Origin: Bacteroidales bacterium
GTDB lineage: Bacteria; Bacteroidota; Bacteroidia; Bacteroidales; UBA932
NCBI GenBank assembly: GCA_015060395.1
Contig: SUYP01000006.1
Coordinates: forward strand, 48,479-112,478
DNA length: 64,000 nt
Direction of reading: 5' to 3'
Shown: one piece after another, positions 56,640 to 64,000 of the stretch
How positions within the stretch are numbered: position 1 is the stretch's first letter
Layout: every line of letters starts with the position of its first letter
Notes under the pieces: model-generated
The model's database searches: none
Told to the model about the DNA's origin: nothing
The model's input: the letters and a program-made list of their open reading frames with translations, nothing else
Translations under genes and position numbers: made by a program

Positions 56640-57740
56640 ATGTCAGACAAGAATCTGGAAATCATCCCTATGTGTGAATGGGGAATGTTTACTGACCCGA
56701 GGCCGTGTGTGGTGGCCGGGCCTTGCAGTGCAGAATCGGAAGAGCAGGTTATGGAGACCGCAAAAGGCCTCAGAGAGATGGGAATCAATGTGTTCCGTGC
56801 CGGAATATGGAAGCCGAGGACACATCCGGGATGTTTCGAAGGTGTCGGTGCACAGGGCTTGAAGTGGCTGCAGAAGGTGCAGCAGGAATATGGGCTTAAG
56901 GTGGCGACGGAGGTAGCTGGTGAAAAGCACGTTGCCGAGTGTCTGAAGCACGGTGTCGATATGGTATGGCTCGGTGCGAGGACTACAGCCAATCCTTTCC
57001 TCGTGCAGGAGATCGCTGACGCTCTCAAAGGTACCGATATTCCTGTGCTGGTAAAGAATCCGGTCAATGCCGATCTGGACCTGTGGATAGGTGCACTGGA
57101 GCGTCTGAGCAGGGCTGGAATCAAGAAGCTCGGAGTCATTCATAGAGGATTCTCCACATTTGATAAGATCAAATACCGTAATGACCCTCAGTGGCAGGTG
57201 GCGATCGAATTGAGAAGCCGCTATCCTGAACTGCCGTTCTTTGTAGATCCAAGCCATCTCGGCGGCAGCAGGGATTACATCAGGGAAATCAGCCAGAGGT
57301 CTCTGGATCTTGGTTTTGAGGGTCTTATGATCGAATCCCATTGCAATCCTTCTGTGGCATTGAGCGATGCCAGGCAGCAGCTCACTCCGGCTCAGCTCCG
57401 CGATCTTCTTTATGATCAGATCGTTGTGAGGGAGAAGGATTCAGACTCTCCGGAATGGAAGGAGAATATAGACCTCCTCAGAACAAAGATCGATGTGATC
57501 GATGAGAATATCCTCTATGCCCTGGGATCACGAATGAGGATCAGCCGAATGATCGGAGAGTACAAGAAGGAGAACAACATAGCCATAATCCAGGCGGCAA
57601 GATGGGACTATCTCCTCGGAAAAGTTCTGGAGAAGGGAAAGGAGTACGGCCTGACTGAAAAGTTCCTGAACGACGTGTTCAATGCCATCCACGAAGCATC
57701 CGTGGAGATACAGAACGACATTATTTCAGGAAAGAAGTAA
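56640..57740 (+). CDS. Bifunctional 3-deoxy-7-phosphoheptulonate synthase / chorismate mutase type II
   Basis: VVAGPCSAESEEQV, VHRGFSTFDK-type region, FFVDPSHLGGSRDYI; C-terminal LRTKIDVIDENILYALGSRM chorismate mutase. Confidence 0.95.
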   Translation: MSDKNLEIIPMCEWGMFTDPRPCVVAGPCSAESEEQVMETAKGLREMGINVFRAGIWKPRTHPGCFEGVGAQGLKWLQKVQQEYGLKVATEVAGEKHVAECLKHGVDMVWLGARTTANPFLVQEIADALKGTDIPVLVKNPVNADLDLWIGALERLSRAGIKKLGVIHRGFSTFDKIKYRNDPQWQVAIELRSRYPELPFFVDPSHLGGSRDYIREISQRSLDLGFEGLMIESHCNPSVALSDARQQLTPAQLRDLLYDQIVVREKDSDSPEWKENIDLLRTKIDVIDENILYALGSRMRISRMIGEYKKENNIAIIQAARWDYLLGKVLEKGKEYGLTEKFLNDVFNAIHEASVEIQNDIISGKK

Positions 57741-58851
57741 GCAGAGATCTGAAGATGTTCCTGTCCTTGTCAGTAAGGAATCCGACCTTGATGGGGATAT
57801 GGAACATCCTGTCTTTCAGACTTCCGGGTACGAACCGGCAGTCCCTGACCCTCTGGCAGTCCTTTTCGGTGGTCATAATTACCGATGTCGGATAAGCGTC
57901 AGATGCATTTCTTATCGAGTAGATGTCGGAACGTGTGAAGTTGTGGTGATCCGGGAAGTTGAAATGCTTCACGATCTTATAGTTGCCGCACAGATAGTTG
58001 CGGAGCGGAGTGTCGTTGGCGATTCCTGAGAAGAGTATGAGCCTCTTGGCGTACAGATATCTCGGGTCGCCTTCGTTATATACGGCCAGCGGAGTGTCGT
58101 ATGCTATCGAGGTGAAGAATATATGCTGTTTCCTTCCATTTCTTCTGGTGCCCTCGCAGGTCTCCGGATTGAAATCCTTTATTCCGAGTTCCGAAGCCCA
58201 TCTGGTCCTCTGTTCGTCATCAATATATGTCGGACATTTGGTCACGATGAGGATGTCGGCTGCACCAAGTCGTGACGGAAGGTCGCGGAGACGTCCTATA
58301 GGCATAAGATGATCCTTGAAAACAGGTCTGCTGTAGTCAACCAGGACAACGGAAACATCGGGTTTCAGAGCCCTGTGCTGGAATGCGTCGTCAAGGACTA
58401 TTATGTCCGCTTTCGGCATATCCTTGTATATGCATCTGCGTCCTTTCTTTGATGTCTGGAGGAGGTCGGGATTACAAAGGAACGCACATCCTCTTTTTCT
58501 GGATTTATCGACCGCAACTGTAACCTGCGGGAATTTTCTCTTGATCTGGAGCGGCTCGTCGCCGAAATCCTCGGCTGTTCCATCAACGGTGACCTGCTGG
58601 AATCCCTTGCTCTTTCTTTTGTACCCTCTTGAAAGTACGGCTATGTTCTTGTCCTGCCACTTTTCATCCTCCAGCAGCATTCTGAGTATCATTTCCGTGT
58701 GCGGAGTCTTTCCTGTACCGCCGACGGTTATGTTGCCGACGCAGATGGTCGGAACCTCGGCTTTATGGGACTTGAAGAGTCCGATGTTATAAAATGCGTG
58801 TCTGCACGCGAGAGTAAGGGTATATGGAAATAGAAGTATCTTGTCAATCAT
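57721..58851 (-). CDS. lpxK: Tetraacyldisaccharide 4'-kinase
   Basis: CVGNITVGGTGKTPHTEMI Walker A, LLDDAFQHR-type VLDDAFQHRAL. Confidence 0.95.
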   Translation of the reverse strand: MIDKILLFPYTLTLACRHAFYNIGLFKSHKAEVPTICVGNITVGGTGKTPHTEMILRMLLEDEKWQDKNIAVLSRGYKRKSKGFQQVTVDGTAEDFGDEPLQIKRKFPQVTVAVDKSRKRGCAFLCNPDLLQTSKKGRRCIYKDMPKADIIVLDDAFQHRALKPDVSVVLVDYSRPVFKDHLMPIGRLRDLPSRLGAADILIVTKCPTYIDDEQRTRWASELGIKDFNPETCEGTRRNGRKQHIFFTSIAYDTPLAVYNEGDPRYLYAKRLILFSGIANDTPLRNYLCGNYKIVKHFNFPDHHNFTRSDIYSIRNASDAYPTSVIMTTEKDCQRVRDCRFVPGSLKDRMFHIPIKVGFLTDKDRNIFRSLLTSFLK

Positions 58852-58886
58852 AGTCGTTTCTACACTAAAGCCTGCAAATATAGCAA

Positions 58887-59918
58887 TTATAATCCATAAA
58901 TGCTTCGTATTTCAGGCGCTTCTTCGCCCCATTTTTCAGCTATGAAGTCCAATGTCCCGAACAGTTCCTGCGGGTCGTTGATGGTCACAAGTTTCAGACG
59001 TGTTTCCTTGAAGTCAGGCAGTCCTTTGAAGTAGCAGGACAGATGGCGGCGCATCTCCAGTATTCCTACGCGGTCTCCCTTGATTTCCAAGGACTTGGCA
59101 AGATGCCTCTTTGCCAATGCCACTCTGTCTGCCACGCTCATCGGCGGAAGCAGCTCTCCGGTCCGGAGGTAATGCTTTATCTCCCGGAATATCCAAGGAT
59201 GGCCATAGGTCGCGCGTCCTATCATAATTCCATCCACTCCGTATCGTTCGAAATATTCCTTTGCCTTCTGAGGAGAATTGATGTCACCGTTTCCGATGAC
59301 AGGGATGTGCATACGCGGGTTTTCCTTTATCTTTCCTATGAGAGTCCAGTCTGCCTCTCCCTTGTACATCTGGCATCTGGTCCTTCCGTGCACCGTAAGA
59401 GCCTGTATGCCGACATCCTGAAGCCTTTCAGCCAGTTCCACGATTATCTTGGAATCCTCGTCCCATCCCAGGCGGGTCTTTACTGTAACCGGCAGCTTCA
59501 CGGCATCCACCACCTGCCTGGTGATCTCCACCATCTTGTCCGGTTCGCGCATCATTCCCGATCCGGCTCCTCTTCGTGCAATCTTGTTCACCGGACAGCC
59601 GAAATTGATGTCGATCAGGTCGGCTCCGTGCCCTCCGGCAATCTCTGCAGCCTGCTCGGCCATCTTTGCCGCATCTACCATCGCTTCCGGGATATTGCCG
59701 TATATCTGGATCCCTATCGGGGTTTCATAATCGTATGTCACGAGTTTTTCTAGAGATTTGCGTGCATCACGGATCAGCCCGTCGGATGATATGAATTCGG
59801 TGTACATCATATCCGCACCGAACTCCTTGCAGATGAATCTGAAGGATGCGTCGGTCACATCCTCCATCGGCGCCAGAAACAGCGGCCTTTCTCCCAGATC
59901 TATGTTTCCTATTTTCAT
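58887..59918 (-). CDS. dusB: tRNA-dihydrouridine synthase
   Basis: LAPMEDVTDASFRFICKEFGADMMYTEF, DINFGCPVNKIARRGAGSGMM, HGRTRCQMYKG. Confidence 0.93.
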   Translation of the reverse strand: MKIGNIDLGERPLFLAPMEDVTDASFRFICKEFGADMMYTEFISSDGLIRDARKSLEKLVTYDYETPIGIQIYGNIPEAMVDAAKMAEQAAEIAGGHGADLIDINFGCPVNKIARRGAGSGMMREPDKMVEITRQVVDAVKLPVTVKTRLGWDEDSKIIVELAERLQDVGIQALTVHGRTRCQMYKGEADWTLIGKIKENPRMHIPVIGNGDINSPQKAKEYFERYGVDGIMIGRATYGHPWIFREIKHYLRTGELLPPMSVADRVALAKRHLAKSLEIKGDRVGILEMRRHLSCYFKGLPDFKETRLKLVTINDPQELFGTLDFIAEKWGEEAPEIRSIYGL

Positions 59919-60148
59919 ACAGCCTGCAAAGATAGAAATATTCTATGAATACGCCGCCCGAAATCATCGCCTCCTTCGGCCTGCAGAGGCTATCCCCCTG
60001 ACAGCAAGGCAGATATACACTCCACGTGCTCCCCTTTTACCCGCACGCAGGATCAGTAACTTGCTGCGGGTGAGCGGGTTACCCTCTGATTGGCGTAGGG
60101 AGGCAAAAGGATGCCTTGCCACGGGTTGTGTAAACGGGTTGTTTTTTG

Positions 60149-60156
60149 TACTTTTG
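60149..60156 (+). promoter_or_regulatory. -7 box TACTTTTG upstream of pfkA
   Basis: TAnnTTTG match 25 nt before ATG. Confidence 0.5.
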
Positions 60157-60180
60157 CGCTTGTTATAAATGTTGTATGAT

Positions 60181-61167
60181 ATGGCAAAAATAAATACTAT
60201 AGGCGTTCTTACCTCGGGAGGTGATGCGCCGGGAATGAATGCGGCAATCAGAGCCGTGACAAGGGCTGCAATCTATAACGGCTGGAAGGTCAAGGGAATA
60301 TATAGGGGCTGGGAAGGCCTTATCAACAATGAGATCAAGGATTTCACCTCAGAAAGCGTCAGCGGCACGATCAACCGCGGAGGAACTATCCTCAGGACAG
60401 CCCGAAGCAAAGGATTTATGGGTGAGGAAGGCCGTGCAAAGGCATACGAGAACCTCAAGGCTCACGGGATAGATGCTCTTATAGTTATAGGAGGAAACGG
60501 CTCTCTGGCAGGTGCTCAGGTGATTGCCTCCGAATATGATATCCCTTGTGTCGGTCTGCCGGGAACCATCGACAACGACCTGTATGGTACGGATACCACC
60601 ATCGGTTATGATACTGCCCTCAATACAATTATGGAGTGTGTCGATAAGATCCGTGATACGGCAAATTCCCACAACCGCATCTTCTTCGTGGAGGTTATGG
60701 GACGTGATGCAGGTTTTCTGGCTCAGAACGCCGCAATCGCAACGGGAGCCGAGGCTGCGATCATACCGGAGGACAAGACCGATGTCGATCAGCTGGCCAC
60801 ATTTATCGGACGCGGAGTGCGCAAGAGTAAGAACAGCTCCATCGTTCTCGTGTCGGAAAGCAAGAAGGACGGCACCGGCGGCGCTCAGTATTATGCCGAC
60901 CGTCTTATTCACGAATATCCTGAATATGAAGCACGTGTGACCATACTGGGACACCTCCAGCGTGGCGGCGTACCTACTGCAAACGACCGTATTCTAGCAA
61001 GCCGTCTCGGCGTGGCTGCAATCGAGGCCCTCAAGGACGGACAGCGCAATATAATGGTGGGAGTAAAGAACGACCAGATCGTCTATGTGCCTTTCAACAA
61101 GGCCATCCGCATCGATAAGCCGATCGACAGGGAGCTTATCAATGTGCTGAATGTATTGTCAATCTGA
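60181..61167 (+). CDS. pfkA: ATP-dependent 6-phosphofructokinase
   Basis: [48 protein letters not shown]. Confidence 0.97.
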   Translation: MAKINTIGVLTSGGDAPGMNAAIRAVTRAAIYNGWKVKGIYRGWEGLINNEIKDFTSESVSGTINRGGTILRTARSKGFMGEEGRAKAYENLKAHGIDALIVIGGNGSLAGAQVIASEYDIPCVGLPGTIDNDLYGTDTTIGYDTALNTIMECVDKIRDTANSHNRIFFVEVMGRDAGFLAQNAAIATGAEAAIIPEDKTDVDQLATFIGRGVRKSKNSSIVLVSESKKDGTGGAQYYADRLIHEYPEYEARVTILGHLQRGGVPTANDRILASRLGVAAIEALKDGQRNIMVGVKNDQIVYVPFNKAIRIDKPIDRELINVLNVLSI

Positions 61168-61180
61168 TATAACCGATACT

Positions 61181-63394
61181 ATGAAAAAATTCGTCAATGT
61201 GATTACCTGTCTGCTGGCTTTGCTGGCAGGCAGTTGTTTTATGTCCGCCCAGACGTACCAATATCCGTTTCAGGATATATCCCTTCCGGCTGAGGAAAGG
61301 ATAGATAATCTCTTGTCGCTGATGACCTTGGAGGAAAAGATCGCAACCTTTTCCGGTCAGGGCGTGCCCCGTCTGGGAGTACCATCTCCGGGCAGTTCCG
61401 AGGCTATCCACGGTCTTGTACGTGGTGGTGCAACGGATCTGGAAGGCTTTGTAAGGATGTCCAAGCTTGCCGAAACGGAACTCCGTCCTGAAGAAAAGCG
61501 TCCTGATCTGGTCCATAGCACTGCATTTCCGCAAGGATATGGACTGGGCGAGACCTGGGACCGTGAGATCTTGCGGATGGTGGGTGAGGCTATGTCGGTA
61601 GAGGCCAGGTATCATTCCTGGAAGAACGGACGCAATGTGCTCTGCCTGTGGGCTCCGAATGCCGATCTGGGCAGAGATCCTCGCTGGGGAAGAACAGAGG
61701 AGTGCTTCGGAGAAGATCCTTTCCTTGTAGGAGAGCTGGTGGCTGCCGAAGTGAGGGGTATTCAGGGAGATGATCCGCAATATTGGAGGTCTGCTGCCGT
61801 TATGAAGCATTTCCTTGCCAACAGTAACGAGGACGGAAGGTGCTTCACATCATCTGACTTCGACGAAGCTCTGTTCAGAGATTATTATTCATACGGTTTC
61901 TGGAAAGGAGTCAGGGACGGAGGAGCACGTTCCCTGATGTGTGCGTATAATAAATATAATGGGGTGCCTTGTTCGGTTTCTGATTTCATACAGGAGATCC
62001 TGGTGGATGAGTGGGGTATGGACGGCCAGATTCTCAATGACGGCGGTGCCCTCAAGCAGCTTGTCACTATGCATCATTATGCTGATGATGTCAAGCAGGC
62101 TGTGAAGATGAGTGTCGATGCCGGAATTACCAGGATCCTTGATCAGGTTTCGGAAGAAATGGCTCAGGCTGTGGCTGAAGGCCTCCTTTCGGAAGAAATC
62201 ATAGACAGAAATGTCCGTTTCAATATACGTACGATGCTCCGCCTCGGTCTGATGGACAGCTCCGAGAGGAATCCTTATAGGGATATGGGATTTACCGATG
62301 TTGCGCCGTGGGCGACAGCGGAACACAAGGATCTTGCCCGCCAGGTAACCAGGAAGTCCGTTGTCCTTCTGAAGAATGAAGGAGAGCTTCTGCCTCTGGA
62401 TAAAAAGGAGGTAAGGAAAATCGCTGTCATTGGAAACAGGGCTGAATCTGTCCTGAAAGACTGGTATGGTGCATTGCCGGCGTATTCGGTGTCTGCTCTG
62501 GAAGGAATCAAGGCGGCTGTGGAAGACGAAGATGTCGAGGTGCGTTTCCAGGCTTGGGATTCTGACGGCAAGGCTCAGGAACTGGCTGCCTGGGCGGATG
62601 TCGCAATCGTATGTGTGGGCAATCATCCGATGACAAGTCCTGACTGGAAATGGGAGAAGATACAGGCTCCGTGGGGTGAGGGTACTGTAGCTGGCGACGG
62701 ACGTGAGGCTGTGGACCGCAGGTCTCTTGAGCTTGAATCCGAAGATCTTATAAAAATGGTCTGGAAGGCTAACCCTAATACAATAGTGGCGCTGATAAGC
62801 AGCTTCCCATATACGATAGACTGGACCCAGGAGCACGTACCGTCCATCCTTCACGTTTCGCAGTGCAGCCAGGAGCTGGGCAATGCGTTGGCAGACGTCA
62901 TATTCGGTGACTATAATCCTGCAGGCAGGACAACCCAGACGTGGGTGAAAGACATTCTGGATCTTCCGGGTATGTTGGATTATGATATAAGGAACGGACG
63001 TACCTATATGTATTTCAAGGGAGAGCCTCTTTATCCATTCGGATACGGTCTCAGCTATACATCTTTTGAATATTCCCGCCTGAAGGTGCGTTGTCAGAAG
63101 GACTCCGTACGTCTGTCTTTCGATCTGAGCAATACCGGAGGCCGGGACGGAGAAGAGGTAGTGCAGCTATACGTCAGATTCCCGGGTGATGATGCGGCTA
63201 TGCGCCTGCGCGGTTTTGAAAGGGTTCCTGTATCGGAAGGAGAAACCGTCCGTATCGATCTCGTTGTCCCGTTTGAGGATCTCAAGCTCTGGGATACCGA
63301 GGCAGGAGCATTCGGTCTTGCAGGAGGGCGATATGAATTCCTTATAGGTGCCTCGTCTGAAGATATAAGGCTCTCAGATAGTGTTGCTTTGTGA
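61181..63394 (+). CDS. Glycoside hydrolase family 3 protein (secreted)
   Basis: Signal peptide; YGLGETWDREILRMVGEAMSVEAR; LMCAYNKYNGVPCS; DGQILNDGGAL nucleophile region; C-terminal FnIII-like domain. Confidence 0.92.
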   Translation: MKKFVNVITCLLALLAGSCFMSAQTYQYPFQDISLPAEERIDNLLSLMTLEEKIATFSGQGVPRLGVPSPGSSEAIHGLVRGGATDLEGFVRMSKLAETELRPEEKRPDLVHSTAFPQGYGLGETWDREILRMVGEAMSVEARYHSWKNGRNVLCLWAPNADLGRDPRWGRTEECFGEDPFLVGELVAAEVRGIQGDDPQYWRSAAVMKHFLANSNEDGRCFTSSDFDEALFRDYYSYGFWKGVRDGGARSLMCAYNKYNGVPCSVSDFIQEILVDEWGMDGQILNDGGALKQLVTMHHYADDVKQAVKMSVDAGITRILDQVSEEMAQAVAEGLLSEEIIDRNVRFNIRTMLRLGLMDSSERNPYRDMGFTDVAPWATAEHKDLARQVTRKSVVLLKNEGELLPLDKKEVRKIAVIGNRAESVLKDWYGALPAYSVSALEGIKAAVEDEDVEVRFQAWDSDGKAQELAAWADVAIVCVGNHPMTSPDWKWEKIQAPWGEGTVAGDGREAVDRRSLELESEDLIKMVWKANPNTIVALISSFPYTIDWTQEHVPSILHVSQCSQELGNALADVIFGDYNPAGRTTQTWVKDILDLPGMLDYDIRNGRTYMYFKGEPLYPFGYGLSYTSFEYSRLKVRCQKDSVRLSFDLSNTGGRDGEEVVQLYVRFPGDDAAMRLRGFERVPVSEGETVRIDLVVPFEDLKLWDTEAGAFGLAGGRYEFLIGASSEDIRLSDSVAL

Positions 63395-63430
63395 ATCTGA
63401 GGAAAATTTGGCCAAACAAAAAATTATTTC

Positions 63431-63438
63431 TATCTTTG
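63431..63438 (+). promoter_or_regulatory. -7 box TATCTTTG upstream of rplM
   Basis: TAnnTTTG match; ~70-nt 5' UTR follows. Confidence 0.6.
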
Positions 63439-63511
63439 CACCCCCTATGTAGTGTAGGGATCGCAATTTTAAGTATTAAATTATTAAGTATTAACCATTT
63501 AAAAGTACAAG

Positions 63512-63964
63512 ATGGACACACAGAGCTACAAAACGGTATCCCTCAAGGCAGGTGATATCAAGAAGGAGTGGGTTGTGATCGATGCTACCGACTTGGTGGT
63601 AGGCCGTCTTGCTGCCAGACTTGCCCTCGTTCTTCGTGGTAAGAACAAGGCATCTTTCACTCCGCATATGGACTGCGGTGACAATGTCATCGTTCTCAAT
63701 GCGGACAAGGTAAGATTCACTGGTAAGAAGATGACCGACAAGGTGTACGTTCGCCACACTGGCTATCCAGGTGGACAGCGTTTCACTACTCCAAAGGAGG
63801 TTATGGCAAAGAAGCCTACTGAAGTCTTAAGGATGGCAGTAAAGGGTATGCTTCCTAAGAACCGTCTCGGTGCGAAGCTCATCAACAACCTGTATCTTTA
63901 CGCAGGTAACGAGCACCCACACCAGGCACAGAACCCTAGAACAATCACTTTAAACGAAATTTAA
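63512..63964 (+). CDS. rplM: 50S ribosomal protein L13
   Basis: WVVIDATDLVVGRLAARLALVLRGKNKASFTPHMDCGDNVIV, HTGYPGG. Confidence 0.98.
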   Translation: MDTQSYKTVSLKAGDIKKEWVVIDATDLVVGRLAARLALVLRGKNKASFTPHMDCGDNVIVLNADKVRFTGKKMTDKVYVRHTGYPGGQRFTTPKEVMAKKPTEVLRMAVKGMLPKNRLGAKLINNLYLYAGNEHPHQAQNPRTITLNEI

Positions 63965-63971
63965 GCAGAGC

Positions 63972-64000
63972 ATGAAAGTAGTAAACGCCCTTGGAAGACG
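63972..64000 (+). CDS. rpsI: 30S ribosomal protein S9, N-terminal fragment (truncated by window edge)
   Basis: MKVVNALGRR start immediately downstream of rplM. Confidence 0.85.

Noticed and set aside
61889-62854. 321-aa minus-strand ORF opposite the GH3 gene
   Set aside because: Shadow ORF; no domain and the sense gene is clear.

Overview
The window looks like a Bacteroidota (Bacteroidales-like) chromosome segment. Support comes from TAnnTTTG-type -7 boxes close to start codons, a DUF4249 C-terminus, BACON-type repeats and the usual gene neighbourhoods. Most of it is housekeeping: a Thr/Met block (metX-thrA-metY, asd); the mreBCD-PBP2-rodA cell-shape cluster; topA, a PBP1A-type penicillin-binding protein, ddl, prmC; pyrH-frr; an aromatic amino acid operon (pheA, aminotransferase, tyrA, DAHP synthase/chorismate mutase); lpxK, dusB, pfkA, a GH3 enzyme and rplM-rpsI; plus one tRNA-Leu(UAA). 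The strongest unlisted signal is a complete-looking transcription attenuator upstream of pheA. A 20-codon Phe/Tyr-rich leader peptide (MGTYRFNSFGFYFFYFQKRG), absent from the ORF track, starts 8 nt after a TAnnTTTG box. It is followed by mutually exclusive 1:2, 2:3 and 3:4 RNA pairings that end in a U-rich terminator. Other items worth checking: a PD-(D/E)XK/Rpn-type nuclease gene bracketed by ~120-bp direct repeats that each carry a terminator and promoter-like sequence; a REP-associated (HUH/Y1) transposase next to three 51-bp palindromic tandem repeats; a GIY-YIG gene bracketed by inverted repeats between metY and asd; two matched dyads between thrA and metY; Lrp-consensus sites on an Lrp/AsnC gene; and a 107-bp structured palindrome with 25-bp arms. 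All calls come from reading the sequence and the supplied ORF translations. No searches or folding programs were run.
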